Shown here: positions 15,974 to 24,769 of the stretch, piece by piece | Layout: each line of letters starts with the position of its first letter | Position numbering within the stretch: position 1 is the first letter of the stretch | Origin: Microbacterium sp. Leaf320 | Lineage (GTDB): Bacteria > Actinomycetota > Actinomycetes > Actinomycetales > Microbacteriaceae | Length of the DNA: 64,000 bases | Direction: 5' to 3' | Assembly: GCF_001423485.1 (NCBI RefSeq) | Contig: NZ_LMOD01000001.1 | Location: forward strand, 502,617-566,616 | Program-made: the position numbers and the translations under genes | Notes under the pieces: generated by a model | The model's database searches: none | What the model saw: the letters and a program-made list of their open reading frames with translations, nothing else | What the model was told of the DNA's origin: nothing

Positions 15974-17194
15974 GTGAATCCCTCGACTGAATCGAGGGGT
16001 GCGGCGAAGTGGGCGCTCCTCTCCCTCGCCATCGGCAGTTTCGGCATCGGCATGACCGAGTTCGTCGTCATGGGCCTGCTGCCCAACATCGCAAGCGAGC
16101 TCCTGCCCACCCTGTGGGCCAGCAGCCCCGAAGACGCGCTGAGCCAGGCCGGCTGGCTGATCTCGCTCTACGCCCTCGGCGTCGTGGTCGGCGCGCCGAC
16201 CATCGCGGGCTTCGTCGCGCGCTACCCGCGGCATCGCGTGATGATCGGCCTCGCGGCGGCTCTCACCGTCTTCAACGCGCTCACCGTCTTCCTGCCGACG
16301 TTCGAGCTCGTCGGCGCTTCTCGCTTTCTCGCAGGTCTCCCGCACGGTGCCTACTTCGGTATCGGGGCGCTCGTCGCCGCCGAGGTCATGGGACCGGGAA
16401 ACCGCGCGAAGGGTGTCGCCTTCATCCTCACGGGTCTCACCGTGGCGAACGTCGTCGGGGTGCCGCTGGGAACCTTCCTCGGCCAGATGTGGGGATGGCG
16501 GGCGGCTTTTGCCGTCGTCACGCTGGTGTTCGCGCTCGCGACGGTCTGCATCGTCTTCTTCGTGCCGGAGCACCCGGGTTCACCCGGGCGGACTATGCGT
16601 GAAGAGCTCGGTGTCTTCCGCATCCCGCAGGTCTGGTTCACCCTCGGGGTGGGGGCGATCGGCTTCGGAGGATTCTTCGCGGTCTACAGCTACATCGCCC
16701 CGCTCGTGACTGATGTCGCCGGCTCACCCGAGTGGGCGGTTCCGATCATCCTGGTGCTGATGGGGCTGGGGATGACGGCCGGAAACCTCGTGGGCGGCCA
16801 TCTCGCCGACATCGATCTTCGCCGCACACTGCTGTTCGGGCTCGCCGCGATGGCGGTGGTGTTCGCGCTTCTCGCCGTGTTCTCGTTCTGGATCATCACG
16901 CTCGCGCTGCTCGTGTTCGTGGTCGGCTTCGTGTCGTCGGTGCTGAGCCCGACAATCCAGACCCGGCTGATGGACGTGGCGGGAGACAACCAGTCGATCG
17001 CGGCAGCCATGAACCACTCGGCGCTCAACATCGGCAACAGCCTCGGTGCCTTCCTCGGCGGTGTCGTGATCGCCGGCGGATGGGGCTTCACGGCTCCCTC
17101 GTGGACCGGCGCGGCGCTCGCGGTGGCAGGGCTGTCGATCGCGCTCCTGTCGTATCGGGTGGAGGCCCGTAGGCCCGTGTTCGCTCCGGCCTGA
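15974..17194 (+). CDS. MFS transporter, DHA1 group (AraJ/Cmx-like)
   Basis: Proton-driven exporter of 406 residues with 12 predicted helices. The first helix (WALLSLAIGSFGIGMTEFVVMGLLPNIASEL) carries the GIGxTEFVxMGLLP signature of the AraJ/YdhP/Cmx branch, whose members export sugars, chloramphenicol or other small molecules. GTG start after a TAGACT hexamer. The substrate cannot be told from the sequence. Confidence 0.88.
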   Translation: MNPSTESRGAAKWALLSLAIGSFGIGMTEFVVMGLLPNIASELLPTLWASSPEDALSQAGWLISLYALGVVVGAPTIAGFVARYPRHRVMIGLAAALTVFNALTVFLPTFELVGASRFLAGLPHGAYFGIGALVAAEVMGPGNRAKGVAFILTGLTVANVVGVPLGTFLGQMWGWRAAFAVVTLVFALATVCIVFFVPEHPGSPGRTMREELGVFRIPQVWFTLGVGAIGFGGFFAVYSYIAPLVTDVAGSPEWAVPIILVLMGLGMTAGNLVGGHLADIDLRRTLLFGLAAMAVVFALLAVFSFWIITLALLVFVVGFVSSVLSPTIQTRLMDVAGDNQSIAAAMNHSALNIGNSLGAFLGGVVIAGGWGFTAPSWTGAALAVAGLSIALLSYRVEARRPVFAPA

Positions 17195-17210
17195 ACCGGT
17201 GTCGAGGTCG

Positions 17211-17222
17211 TAGAGTGAGCGT
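17211..17222 (+). promoter_or_regulatory. Likely leaderless promoter of the Nudix gene
   Basis: TAGAGT at 17211-17216, six bases, then GTG 17223. Confidence 0.5.
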
Positions 17223-17831
17223 GTGAGCGAGCCTGACGACCTTCCCGTCGCAGGAACGGCTGTGCTGCTGCGTACCGCCGCACAGGGCTTCGAGGTGCTG
17301 ATGATGCGCCGACCCGACCGCGGATCCTTCCCCGGCGCCTGGGTCTTCCCCGGAGGCAAGGTCGAGCAGCGCGACCGCCGCGACGGCGACGAGGAGCAGG
17401 AGGATGCCCGTCGAGCCGCCGTCCGCGAGACGTTCGAAGAGGTCGGCCTCGTCATCACCGACCCTGTCGTCGTATCCCGTTGGCAGCCGCCCGCCGAGGC
17501 GCCGGTCCGCATCAGGACCTGGTTCTTCCTTGCGGATGCCCCGGACGGCGCGCTGCGGGTCTCTGCCGATGAGGTCGTGGACGCGACCTGGGCCACGCCC
17601 GCTGACGCGCTGCACAAGCACTCCGCCGGCGAGTGGATGCTCTTTCCTCCGACCTGGGTGACGCTGCACCAGCTGGGTCGGTTCGAGAGCGCCCAGGCGG
17701 CACTCTCTGCAGGTGGCGTCGCGCGGCACTTCTCGACGAGGGTCGTCGAGTCGGACCTGGGCACCGCCTTCGAGTGGGAGGGGCTGCGGCTCGAGACCGG
17801 CTCGCTGCCGTGGCGGATCGTTCCGAGCTAG
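17223..17831 (+). CDS. Nudix hydrolase, NUDT7/NUDT19-like
   Basis: A 202-residue pyrophosphohydrolase. The N-terminal LMMRRPDRGSFPGAWVFPGGKVEQRD is followed by an expanded Nudix box ending RRAAVRETFEEVGLVI (RExxEExGx, metal-binding glutamates). The insertion between the GG and RE parts and the SFPGAWVFPGG segment resemble CoA-type Nudix enzymes (NUDT7/19), so CoA derivatives are possible substrates. Its stop codon shares bases with the stop of the converging metX gene. Confidence 0.85.
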   Translation: MSEPDDLPVAGTAVLLRTAAQGFEVLMMRRPDRGSFPGAWVFPGGKVEQRDRRDGDEEQEDARRAAVRETFEEVGLVITDPVVVSRWQPPAEAPVRIRTWFFLADAPDGALRVSADEVVDATWATPADALHKHSAGEWMLFPPTWVTLHQLGRFESAQAALSAGGVARHFSTRVVESDLGTAFEWEGLRLETGSLPWRIVPS

Positions 17832-19036
17832 CTGTCGAGCAGTCGGCGCAGATGCCTGCCGACCGCTTCGGTCTCGATGAGGAACCCGTCGTGCCCGAAG
17901 TCGCTGCTGAGGACGACCGCCTCGTCTCCGTCGAGGGTGTTCGGGATGCTCCGCGCTATGCGGTGCTGTCCGTCGACGGGGAACAGCCTGTCGCTGTCGA
18001 TCCCGAGCACGAGGGTGGCGGCGGTCACGGTGCGGAGCGCCTCCTCGACGCCTCCGCGGTCGCGTCCGACGTCGTGCGAGTTCATCGCCTCGACGACCGT
18101 GATGTAGCTGTTCGCGTCGAAACGTCGGGTGAACTTGTTGCCGTGGAAGTCGAGGTACGACTCGACCGCGAATCGTCCGCCGTGCCCGAGAGGCGACACA
18201 CCTGACTGCCACGAGCGCTGGAACCGCTGATTGAGCTCGATAGGGCTGCGATAGCTCAGCAGCGCCATGCGGCGAGCGAGAGCGAGGCCACGGTGCGGAC
18301 CGTCTCCGTCGGCTAAGTCGTAGTACTCACCGCCTTGAAAGCGCGGATCCATGCGGATCGTCTCGAGCTGCACCGTGTTGAGGGCGATCTGGTCGGCGGT
18401 CGTCACCGGGGGCGACGAGAGCACGGCGAGGCGTTCGACGCGCTCGGGATGTGAGACCGCCCATTCGAGCGCGTGCATGCCGCCCATCGAACCGCCGACG
18501 ACGGCGGCCCAGACGTCGATGCCGAGAGCGTCGGCGAGCCGAACCTGCGCTGCGACCTGGTCGCGGATCGTCAAGTACGGGAAGCGCGATGCCCACTCGT
18601 AGCCGGACGGCGCGATGCTCGCGGGGCCCGTGGACCCCTGGCATCCGCCGAGCATGTTCGGTGCGATGACGAACCAGCGGTCGGTGTCGATCGGTGCACC
18701 GGGGCCGACGATGTCGTCCCACCAGCCGGTTGTGGGGTGCCCGGCCCCCGCGGCGCCGCGCACGTGGCTGTCGCCGGTGAGAGCGTGCAGGATCAGGATC
18801 GCGTTGTCGCGCGCCGCATTCAGCTCCCCCCAGGTCTCGTAGGCGAGGCGGATGCCGGGGAGCTCCGAGCCGCTCTCGGTGGGGAAGGCACCGAAGGAGG
18901 CGAAGCGGCGTCCGCCGGCGGGGTCTCCGTCGCGCCAGGCGCCGGTCGCGGGTGGTCGCGCGCGGAGCAGACGTACGTCGGCCTCCGTCACGGGCGCCGA
19001 GGGCACCGTGTCTTCAGAGGTCGTCTGCCAGTCCAT
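17828..19036 (-). CDS. metX: Homoserine O-acetyltransferase
   Basis: First committed step of methionine synthesis by the acetylation route, giving O-acetylhomoserine for MetY. Alpha/beta-hydrolase fold, 402 residues. The nucleophile elbow is GGSMGGMHALEW (Ser about 183), with HALTGDSH forming the oxyanion region and GIDSDRLFPVDGQ and DFGHDGFL supplying the Asp-His pair. ATG 19036 begins where family homology starts and follows a weak GAGAAT hexamer by six bases; the frame stays open far upstream but that part is antisense to the next gene. metY lies 1.2 kb upstream on the same strand, separated by an unrelated gene. Confidence 0.95.
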   Translation of the reverse strand: MDWQTTSEDTVPSAPVTEADVRLLRARPPATGAWRDGDPAGGRRFASFGAFPTESGSELPGIRLAYETWGELNAARDNAILILHALTGDSHVRGAAGAGHPTTGWWDDIVGPGAPIDTDRWFVIAPNMLGGCQGSTGPASIAPSGYEWASRFPYLTIRDQVAAQVRLADALGIDVWAAVVGGSMGGMHALEWAVSHPERVERLAVLSSPPVTTADQIALNTVQLETIRMDPRFQGGEYYDLADGDGPHRGLALARRMALLSYRSPIELNQRFQRSWQSGVSPLGHGGRFAVESYLDFHGNKFTRRFDANSYITVVEAMNSHDVGRDRGGVEEALRTVTAATLVLGIDSDRLFPVDGQHRIARSIPNTLDGDEAVVLSSDFGHDGFLIETEAVGRHLRRLLDS

Positions 19037-19122
19037 GCTTCCATTCTCGCCCGGCAGGCGATGCGTCGGACGAACGTTACGGTTCCCGGGTGCGTCGGGT
19101 GGAGGCCGCGGCGCGATGGTTC

Positions 19123-20061
19123 TCAGCCGGCCACGGTCGTGACCGTGGCGAGGTGATCGCTGTTCCCGACGCGCGCCGTCGTCGATTCGAGCACCGTCAG
19201 TCCTCGCACGAAGACATGATCGATGCGGGCGAGGGGAAGCGCTGCGGGCCAGGTGAGGCCGAGCGTGCCGTCGGTCGGTCTGACCCAGTCCAGCTGCGAG
19301 CGGACGGCGCTGAGAGCGGGGTCGGCTGATGCGGCGTTGAAGTCGCCCACGACCACGATCGACTCCGCGGGGTCGGAGGCGACGGCGTCGGCGATTCCCG
19401 AGAGCATCGTGTCGCGCTCCTGCTGCACGCCGGGACGCACGGACGCTGCGTGCATGACGTACACGGCGACGTCGGCATCCGGCGCGTTCACGACGACCCG
19501 GAGCGCGCGCTTCCAGTCGAGCCCGAGGGTCAGCGGCTGTGCGTCCGCGATCGGATAGCGGCTCCAGACGGCCACCGTGCCGATCGCGTACGAATGCGGA
19601 TAGGCGGAGGCGAGGGTCTCCCGTGCGGATTCGAGGCTGTCGCCGTCGAGTTCGGTGAGGGCGATCACGTCGGCGGACATGTCGGCGAGCTCGGCCGCCG
19701 AGGCTGCCGCTCCTCCCGAGTGGGCGCGCACGTTCTGGCTGACGATCTCGATCGGCGTGCTCTGCGGGGGAGCGGCCGCGGCGAAACCGGGAGCCGATGG
19801 GAGTATCGCGAGGGTCCAGACGAGGACGGGCGCGAGCAGGACCAGCGTGACGCGACGCGCCAGGATCAGCGCGAAGACGACGAGCACGGCGAGGGCGAGC
19901 CCGAACCACGGCAGGGCAGCGGCCGCAGCGGTGCCGACGACGCCGGGGACCCAGGTGCAGATGATCCCGACGAGAAGCGCCAGGCCGGCCACGGCGATGA
20001 CGCGCCCGGCACGCGGGGACGCGCGCCGACGTGCGGTCGGCTTCGTGGTGACGTCGATCAT
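19123..20061 (-). CDS. Membrane-anchored endonuclease/exonuclease/phosphatase-family protein
   Basis: 312 residues. About three N-terminal helices (VIAVAGLALLVGIICTWVPG, ALPWFGLALAVLVVFALILA, VTLVLLAPVLVWTLAILP) precede an extracytoplasmic EEP domain from about residue 105: IVSQNVRAHSG, ADVIALTELD, VVVGDFNA, IDHVFVRG and the final SDHLATV give the usual metal and catalytic set (Asn, Glu, Asp-Asn, Asp-His, His). Activity could be on nucleic acid or a phosphoester; the family does not tell. A GGAGGAG site precedes ATG 20061. Confidence 0.85.
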   Translation of the reverse strand: MIDVTTKPTARRRASPRAGRVIAVAGLALLVGIICTWVPGVVGTAAAAALPWFGLALAVLVVFALILARRVTLVLLAPVLVWTLAILPSAPGFAAAAPPQSTPIEIVSQNVRAHSGGAAASAAELADMSADVIALTELDGDSLESARETLASAYPHSYAIGTVAVWSRYPIADAQPLTLGLDWKRALRVVVNAPDADVAVYVMHAASVRPGVQQERDTMLSGIADAVASDPAESIVVVGDFNAASADPALSAVRSQLDWVRPTDGTLGLTWPAALPLARIDHVFVRGLTVLESTTARVGNSDHLATVTTVAG

Positions 20062-20160
20062 GAGCTCCTCCGGGCAGGCCTTCCATTCTCGACGCAGACG
20101 TCTGTGCGCCAGCCGAGCGCTCGGCTCGCCGGGTGCAGGAAGGCCCGGCCCCGGACACGA

Positions 20161-20190
20161 AGATGCCCCGAGCCGCAGCCCGGGGCATCT
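20161..20190 (-). terminator. Terminator of metY
   Basis: A ten-base-pair stem (20161-20170 with 20181-20190) encloses a ten-base loop, 20 bases beyond the metY stop. The minus-strand transcript has ATCTTC after the stem. Confidence 0.8.
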
Positions 20191-20210
20191 CCTGACTTCT
20201 GAGCGCCGGA

Positions 20211-21533
20211 TCAGGCGCGAGCGGCCTCCGACACGCGGCGAGCTGCGGCCAGAGCCTCGTCGAGGTCTGCCTTGAGGTCGTCGATGTTCTCGATGCCGAC
20301 CGACAGGCGCACGAGGCCGGGCGTGACACCGGCGGTGAGCTGCTGCTCGGGCGTGAGCTGCGCGTGAGTGGTCGACGCGGGGTGGATCACGAGCGAGCGC
20401 ACGTCGCCGATGTTGGCGAGGTGGCTGAACAGCGACAGGCTGTTGACGAACTCGCGGCCGGCCTCCACGCCGCCCTTCAGCTCGAACGACAGCACGGCGC
20501 CGACGCCCTTGGGAGCGTACTGGTTCGCCTTGGCGTACCAGGGGGAGGAGGGCAGGCCGGAGTAGTTGACCGAGGCGACGTCATCGCGGCTGTCGAGCCA
20601 TTCGGCGATCTCCTGGGCGTTCTGCACGTGGCGCTCGATGCGCAGCGAGAGCGTCTCGATGCCCTGGATGAGGTTCCAGGCGCTCTGCGGTGCGATCGCC
20701 GATCCGAGGTCGCGGAGCAGCTGCACGCGCGCCTTGATGATGTAGGCCAGCGGGTCGCCGACGGCAGCCGTGTAGCTGGCGCCGTGGTACGAGGGGTCGG
20801 GCTCGGTGAGACCGGGGAATCGCTCGATGTTCTTCGACCACTCGAACGTGCCACCGTCGATGATCGCGCCGCCGATGGTGGTGCCGTGGCCGCCGAGGAA
20901 CTTGGTGACCGAGTGCACGACGATGTCGGCGCCGTGCTCGAACGGACGGATCAGGTACGGGGTCGCGATCGTGTTGTCGACGATCAGCGGCACACCACCC
21001 TCGTGCGCCACGTCGGCGACGGTGCGGATGTCGAGGATGTTGATCTGCGGGTTGCCGATGGTCTCGGCGAAGAACAGCTTCGTGTTCGGGCGGATCGCGC
21101 GGCGCCACTCTTCGGCATCGTCCTGGTTCTCGACGAACGTGACCTCGATGCCGAGTTTCGCGAGCGTGTACTTGAACAGGTTGTACGTGCCGCCGTAGAT
21201 CGAGCTCGACGACACGATGTGGTCGCCGGCCTGCGCGATGTTCAGGACAGCGAACGTCGACGCCGCCTGGCCGCTGGAGAGGACGAGGGCGCCGGTGCCC
21301 CCCTCGAGCGCGGCGAGGCGCTGCTCCAGGACGTCCTGGGTCGGGTTCTGGATGCGGGTGTAGATGTTGCCGAACTCGGCCAGGGCGAACAGGTTCGCCG
21401 CGTGGTCGGCGCTGTCGAACACGTAGGACGTGGTCTGGTAGATCGGAGTGGCGCGGGCCTTGGTCACCGGGTCGGGAGCAGCGCCGGAGTGGATCTGCTT
21501 GGTCTCGAAACGCCAGGTCTCGGGTGCGGACAT
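20211..21533 (-). CDS. metY: O-acetylhomoserine sulfhydrylase / aminocarboxypropyltransferase
   Basis: PLP enzyme of the Cys/Met gamma family that makes homocysteine from O-acetylhomoserine and sulfide, next after MetX. 440 residues. The N-terminus has RFETKQIHSG, YQTTSYVFD and YTRIQNPT; the PLP lysine is in HSVTKFLGGHGTTIGG. ATG 21533 is chosen for the GGGGGAAC site just upstream and because homology starts at MSAPETWRFETKQ. A palindrome and a TTGACA-like box lie in the upstream gap. Confidence 0.95.
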   Translation of the reverse strand: MSAPETWRFETKQIHSGAAPDPVTKARATPIYQTTSYVFDSADHAANLFALAEFGNIYTRIQNPTQDVLEQRLAALEGGTGALVLSSGQAASTFAVLNIAQAGDHIVSSSSIYGGTYNLFKYTLAKLGIEVTFVENQDDAEEWRRAIRPNTKLFFAETIGNPQINILDIRTVADVAHEGGVPLIVDNTIATPYLIRPFEHGADIVVHSVTKFLGGHGTTIGGAIIDGGTFEWSKNIERFPGLTEPDPSYHGASYTAAVGDPLAYIIKARVQLLRDLGSAIAPQSAWNLIQGIETLSLRIERHVQNAQEIAEWLDSRDDVASVNYSGLPSSPWYAKANQYAPKGVGAVLSFELKGGVEAGREFVNSLSLFSHLANIGDVRSLVIHPASTTHAQLTPEQQLTAGVTPGLVRLSVGIENIDDLKADLDEALAAARRVSEAARA

Positions 21534-21572
21534 GTGTTCCCCCTGGAACTGTTGGAAGGTCGATTCGACTGA

Positions 21573-21589
21573 TGTCGTTGCAAGCGACA
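21573..21589. promoter_or_regulatory. Palindrome upstream of metY
   Basis: TGTCG (21573-21577) and CGACA (21585-21589) flank seven bases containing TTGCAA. It lies downstream of a TTGACA box reading toward metY, in the -10/+1 region. It could be the operator of a methionine/sulfur regulator such as an McbR-like TetR protein; no such regulator is in the window. Confidence 0.4.
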
Positions 21590-21675
21590 GTACGGAATAT
21601 CGGAGGGTGTCAACAGTGAGTGGGAAATGTGACGTAATGAACACGGCCCGCGCGCGGCGGGAGCCGGTCGGACGC

Positions 21676-22266
21676 TCAGTCCTGCGCCAGCAGTGCCGCC
21701 GCCCAGGTGCGGGCGATCGCGAACGGCTCGGCGAACGTCGCCATCCCCACCGTGACGATCGCGCCTTCGTAGAGCAGCATCATCGCCTGGGCCATCGCGC
21801 GGGGATCGCGCACGCCGGCCTCGGCGCAGAGTTCCTCGAACACGTCGAGCAGCCAGATCTTCTGCCGGGAGACCTCGGGGAACACCGGGTGGTCGTCGTT
21901 GCCCTCGCCGATCTCGGCGCGAGCGTTGATGGCGCTGCATCCCTTGGGGCTATTTTCGTCCGACCATGAGATCGCGGCATCGAAGATCGCGAGCACGCGC
22001 TCGGGGCCGGGTTCCGGCGCTCGTGCGAGCTCTGACGCGACGTGGTCGCGCCATCGGGCGTCACGGTGCTGCAGATAGGAGACGACCAGGGCCTCCTTCG
22101 ACCCGAACCGGTCGTAGAGCGTCTTCTTCGTGACCCCGGCGGCCTCGGCGATCGTGTCGACGCCCACGGCATGGATGCCTCGCTCGTAGAAGAGCCTCGA
22201 AGCCGCGTCGAGGACACGCCGTCCTCCCGGGGTCAGGGGGACGAGTTCCGGCACCGACTGCGTCAT
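21676..22266 (-). CDS. TetR/AcrR-family repressor
   Basis: 196 residues. The N-terminal HTH covers about 13-60 (RRVLDAASRLFYERGIHAVGVDTIAEAAGVTKKTLYDRFGSKEALV). The ligand domain holds SPKGCSAINARAEIGE, with the conserved cysteine seen in YxaF/LmrA-like TetR proteins. It is divergent from the EamA transporter with only 34 bases between start codons, all occupied by a palindrome. Inference: it represses itself and the transporter and is released by the transported compound. ATG 22266 stands seven bases after a TATAGT hexamer. Confidence 0.92.
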   Translation of the reverse strand: MTQSVPELVPLTPGGRRVLDAASRLFYERGIHAVGVDTIAEAAGVTKKTLYDRFGSKEALVVSYLQHRDARWRDHVASELARAPEPGPERVLAIFDAAISWSDENSPKGCSAINARAEIGEGNDDHPVFPEVSRQKIWLLDVFEELCAEAGVRDPRAMAQAMMLLYEGAIVTVGMATFAEPFAIARTWAAALLAQD

Positions 22267-22300
22267 GGGAGTGACTATACCAGTCTGTATAGTCGTTCCC
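22267..22300. promoter_or_regulatory. TetR operator containing both divergent -10 boxes
   Basis: GACTATAC (22273-22280) and GTATAGTC (22287-22294) form an inverted repeat around six bases, with outer GGGA/TCCC arms extending it. Read either way the arm contains TATAGT seven bases before a start codon (ATG 22301 on plus, ATG 22266 on minus). Bound repressor would cover both promoters. Confidence 0.8.
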
Positions 22301-23275
22301 ATGAGTAAACAGATCGGTGTACTTCGTGCTGTGGGGACGGTCGCCGCCTCAGCCGCCTTCGTCGTGACCTGGAGCTCGGGGTTCATCATCCCGGCGTTCG
22401 CCACCGTCGACGTCTCTGCACTGACGCTTCTCGTCTGGCGCTTCGTGCCGCTCGCCGTGGTCCTCCTCGCCGTCGTCCTGATCACCGGCGCGGGCAGGGG
22501 AGTGAGCGGTCGTGACCTGCGCGCTCAGGCATCGATCGGACTCTTCGCGCAGTTCGGCTACTGCGTCGCGGTGTACGGGTCCGTCGCCGTGGGCATCGCG
22601 ACGGGAACGGTCGCTCTCATCGACGCCGTGCAGCCGCTCGTGGTCGCCGTGCTCGTCGGTCCGGTGCTCGGTCTGCGCGTCAGAGGTTCGCAGTGGGTGG
22701 GACTCGGGGTCGGGGCGGTCGGAGTCCTCCTGGTCGTGCGCTCGCAGTTCGGATCCTCGGCTGCCCCGCTGGTCGCCTATCTGCTGCCTGCCGTCGCGAT
22801 GGTGTGCCTCATCGTCGGAACGCTGCAGCAGCGGAAGTCGTCGGTGGAGACCGGGGTGCTCCTGACTCTCACGGTCCACGTCACGGTGACGGCGGTGCTG
22901 CTGCTGGTGATCGCGGCAGTGGCAGGCGCCTTGACCCCGCCGTCGTCGGCGTCGTTCTGGCTCGCGGTCGTCCTGACCGCCATGTTCCCGACCCTGGCGG
23001 CATACGGGCTCTACTGGTGGCTTCTGCGGCGGGTGGGCATCACCGCGCTTCAGGCGCTGCTGTTCCTGATCGCGCCGGCCACCTCGCTCGCCGGCGGCAT
23101 GCTGCTCGGGGAGCCGCTCACCCTCGTCACCGTCATCGGATTCGTTCTGTGCGGAATCGGAGTCGCCGTCGTCCTCATCGGCGACTCCCGCCCCGACGAT
23201 GATGACCGGAAACCGCGACCCGACGGCGTGCACCCGCGTTCGCGGCCGGAACATCGTACGGTGGAGGCATGGTGA
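22301..23275 (+). CDS. EamA/DMT-family transporter
   Basis: Ten-helix drug/metabolite transporter of 324 residues made of two EamA repeats (about 12-145 and 160-300; LGEPLTLVTVIGFVLCGIGVAVVL is the typical last helix pair). Family members export amino acids, nucleosides or toxic compounds. The tail after the last helix is charged (PDDDDRKPRPDG). ATG 22301 is chosen because a TATAGT hexamer stands seven bases upstream, so the message is probably leaderless. It is under the divergent TetR gene and overlaps the next gene by seven bases. Confidence 0.88.
   Translation: MSKQIGVLRAVGTVAASAAFVVTWSSGFIIPAFATVDVSALTLLVWRFVPLAVVLLAVVLITGAGRGVSGRDLRAQASIGLFAQFGYCVAVYGSVAVGIATGTVALIDAVQPLVVAVLVGPVLGLRVRGSQWVGLGVGAVGVLLVVRSQFGSSAAPLVAYLLPAVAMVCLIVGTLQQRKSSVETGVLLTLTVHVTVTAVLLLVIAAVAGALTPPSSASFWLAVVLTAMFPTLAAYGLYWWLLRRVGITALQALLFLIAPATSLAGGMLLGEPLTLVTVIGFVLCGIGVAVVLIGDSRPDDDDRKPRPDGVHPRSRPEHRTVEAW
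23257..23268 (+). promoter_or_regulatory. Likely leaderless internal promoter of the SDR gene
   Basis: TACGGT at 23257-23262 lies inside the 3' end of the EamA gene. Six bases (GGAGGC, also usable as a ribosome-binding site) separate it from ATG 23269. Confidence 0.45.
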
Positions 23276-24051
23276 ACAGGCGTGCAGTGGTGACCGGTGC
23301 GAGTTCCGGAATCGGGGAGGCGACCGTGCGTGCTCTGCGCGCCCGTGGCTGGGGAGTGGTCGGGGTCGCCAGACGCGCATCCCGCCTGGCCGCGCTCTCG
23401 GAGGAGACCGGAGCATCGACGATCGCCTGCGACCTGACGGATCCGGATGCCGTGGCGGCGCTGATCGGAGAGCTCGAGGCCTCAGGGCCCGTGCACGCGC
23501 TCGTGCAGGTCGCCGGTGGCGCCCGCGGCACCGACCGCGTGGAGAACGCCTCCACCGACGACTGGCAGTGGATGTACGACGCCAACGTCCTGTCCAGCCA
23601 GCGGTTGGTCGCGGGGATGCTGCCGCTGCTGCGCCGCGCGGCAGCGGCGGACGGGCACGCGGACACGGTGTTCGTGACTTCGACCGCCGCGCAGGTGGCC
23701 TACGCGGGAGGCGGCGGTTACAACGCGGCAAAGGCCGCGCAGTCGATGCTGGTGCATGCCCTGCGCCTCGAGTTGAACGGCGAGCCCATCCGTGTCTCGG
23801 AGATCGCTCCCGGGATGGTGCACACCGAGGAGTTCACGCTCAACCGTCTCGGTGGCGACGCGGTTGCCGCCGAGGCGGTGTACTCGGGGGTCGAGGCACC
23901 GCTGCTCGCCGAGGACGTGGCCGATGTCATCGCCTACGCGCTGGATGCGCCGGGCCACGTGAACCTCGACCTCATCACGATGCGCCCCGTCGCGCAGTCC
24001 GCGAACCACCTGCTCGCGCGCGGCCCGCTGCGGGTGCGCCTGATCGACTGA
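23269..24051 (+). CDS. Short-chain dehydrogenase/reductase
   Basis: NAD(P)-dependent Rossmann enzyme of 260 residues. TGASSGIGEATVRAL binds the cofactor near the N-terminus, VASRR-like basic residues after strand 2 suggest NADP, and the catalytic set is Ser in FVTSTAAQ and YNAAK (about residues 150-155). Substrate unknown. It overlaps the exporter gene upstream and is four bases from ung downstream. Confidence 0.9.
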   Translation: MVNRRAVVTGASSGIGEATVRALRARGWGVVGVARRASRLAALSEETGASTIACDLTDPDAVAALIGELEASGPVHALVQVAGGARGTDRVENASTDDWQWMYDANVLSSQRLVAGMLPLLRRAAAADGHADTVFVTSTAAQVAYAGGGGYNAAKAAQSMLVHALRLELNGEPIRVSEIAPGMVHTEEFTLNRLGGDAVAAEAVYSGVEAPLLAEDVADVIAYALDAPGHVNLDLITMRPVAQSANHLLARGPLRVRLID

Positions 24052-24054
24052 TCG

Positions 24055-24765
24055 ATGGCTGCCCGCACTCTCGTCGAACTCGCCGCCGACGGCCTGATCG
24101 ACCCCGAGTGGGCCGCTGCTCTGGCTCCGGCCCAGGAAGCGATCACGACGTTGGGTGAGCGCCTCCGCGAGGAGCAGGCTGCGGGGCGCGGCTATCTTCC
24201 GGCTGGGGACCATGTGCTGCGCGCGTTCCGACGCCCGATGTCGGAGGTCAAGGTGCTGATCACGGGTCAGGACCCGTATCCGACTCCTGGTCACCCGATC
24301 GGGCTGTCATTCGCGGTGGACGGCGACGTGCGTCCGCTGCCTCGAAGCCTGGGCAACATCTACAAGGAGCGCGAGAGCGACCTCGGCATCCCTCCCGCGC
24401 CTCACGGCGACCTCACGGCGTGGAGCGACCAGGGTGTGCTGCTTCTGAACAGGGTGCTGACCGTGCGCCCCGGTGAGGCGGGCTCGCACCGTCGGTGGGG
24501 GTGGGAGGCGGTCACCGAGCTGGCGATCCGCAGCCTGGTCGCGCGCGACAGGCCCCTCGTCGCGATCCTGTGGGGCAAGGACGCCGAGAACCTGCAGCCG
24601 CTGCTGGGCGATACGCCCGTGATCGCCTCGGCGCACCCCTCGCCGCTGTCCGCCCGCCGTGGCTTCTTCGGTTCCCGGCCGTTCTCGCGTGCGAACGAGC
24701 TGCTCGAACGTCAGGGCGCGACCCCCGTGGACTGGCGCGTCGACGGGGAGCCGCGTCTAAGCTGA
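24055..24765 (+). CDS. ung: Uracil-DNA glycosylase, family 1
   Basis: Removes uracil from DNA to start base-excision repair. Of 236 residues, [18 protein letters not shown] is the water-activating loop (catalytic Asp), LLNRVLTV the uracil-recognition strand and [18 protein letters not shown] the minor-groove leucine loop with catalytic His. It follows the SDR gene by four bases with no separate promoter seen. Confidence 0.96.
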   Translation: MAARTLVELAADGLIDPEWAAALAPAQEAITTLGERLREEQAAGRGYLPAGDHVLRAFRRPMSEVKVLITGQDPYPTPGHPIGLSFAVDGDVRPLPRSLGNIYKERESDLGIPPAPHGDLTAWSDQGVLLLNRVLTVRPGEAGSHRRWGWEAVTELAIRSLVARDRPLVAILWGKDAENLQPLLGDTPVIASAHPSPLSARRGFFGSRPFSRANELLERQGATPVDWRVDGEPRLS

Positions 24766-24769
24766 TCGC
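24758..24769 (+). promoter_or_regulatory. Likely leaderless promoter of the acetyltransferase gene
   Basis: TAAGCT at 24758-24763 crosses the ung stop. Six bases then lead to ATG 24770. Confidence 0.45.

Noticed and set aside
19037..20329. N-terminal extension of metX through the whole EEP-protein gene
   Set aside because: The frame is open but the extra residues are Arg/Ala-rich antisense sequence; MetX homology begins at ATG 19036.
21534..21675. SAM riboswitch upstream of metY
   Set aside because: No SAM-I/II/IV/VI helices or conserved loops could be traced; the gap holds a promoter-like TTGACA and a palindrome only.
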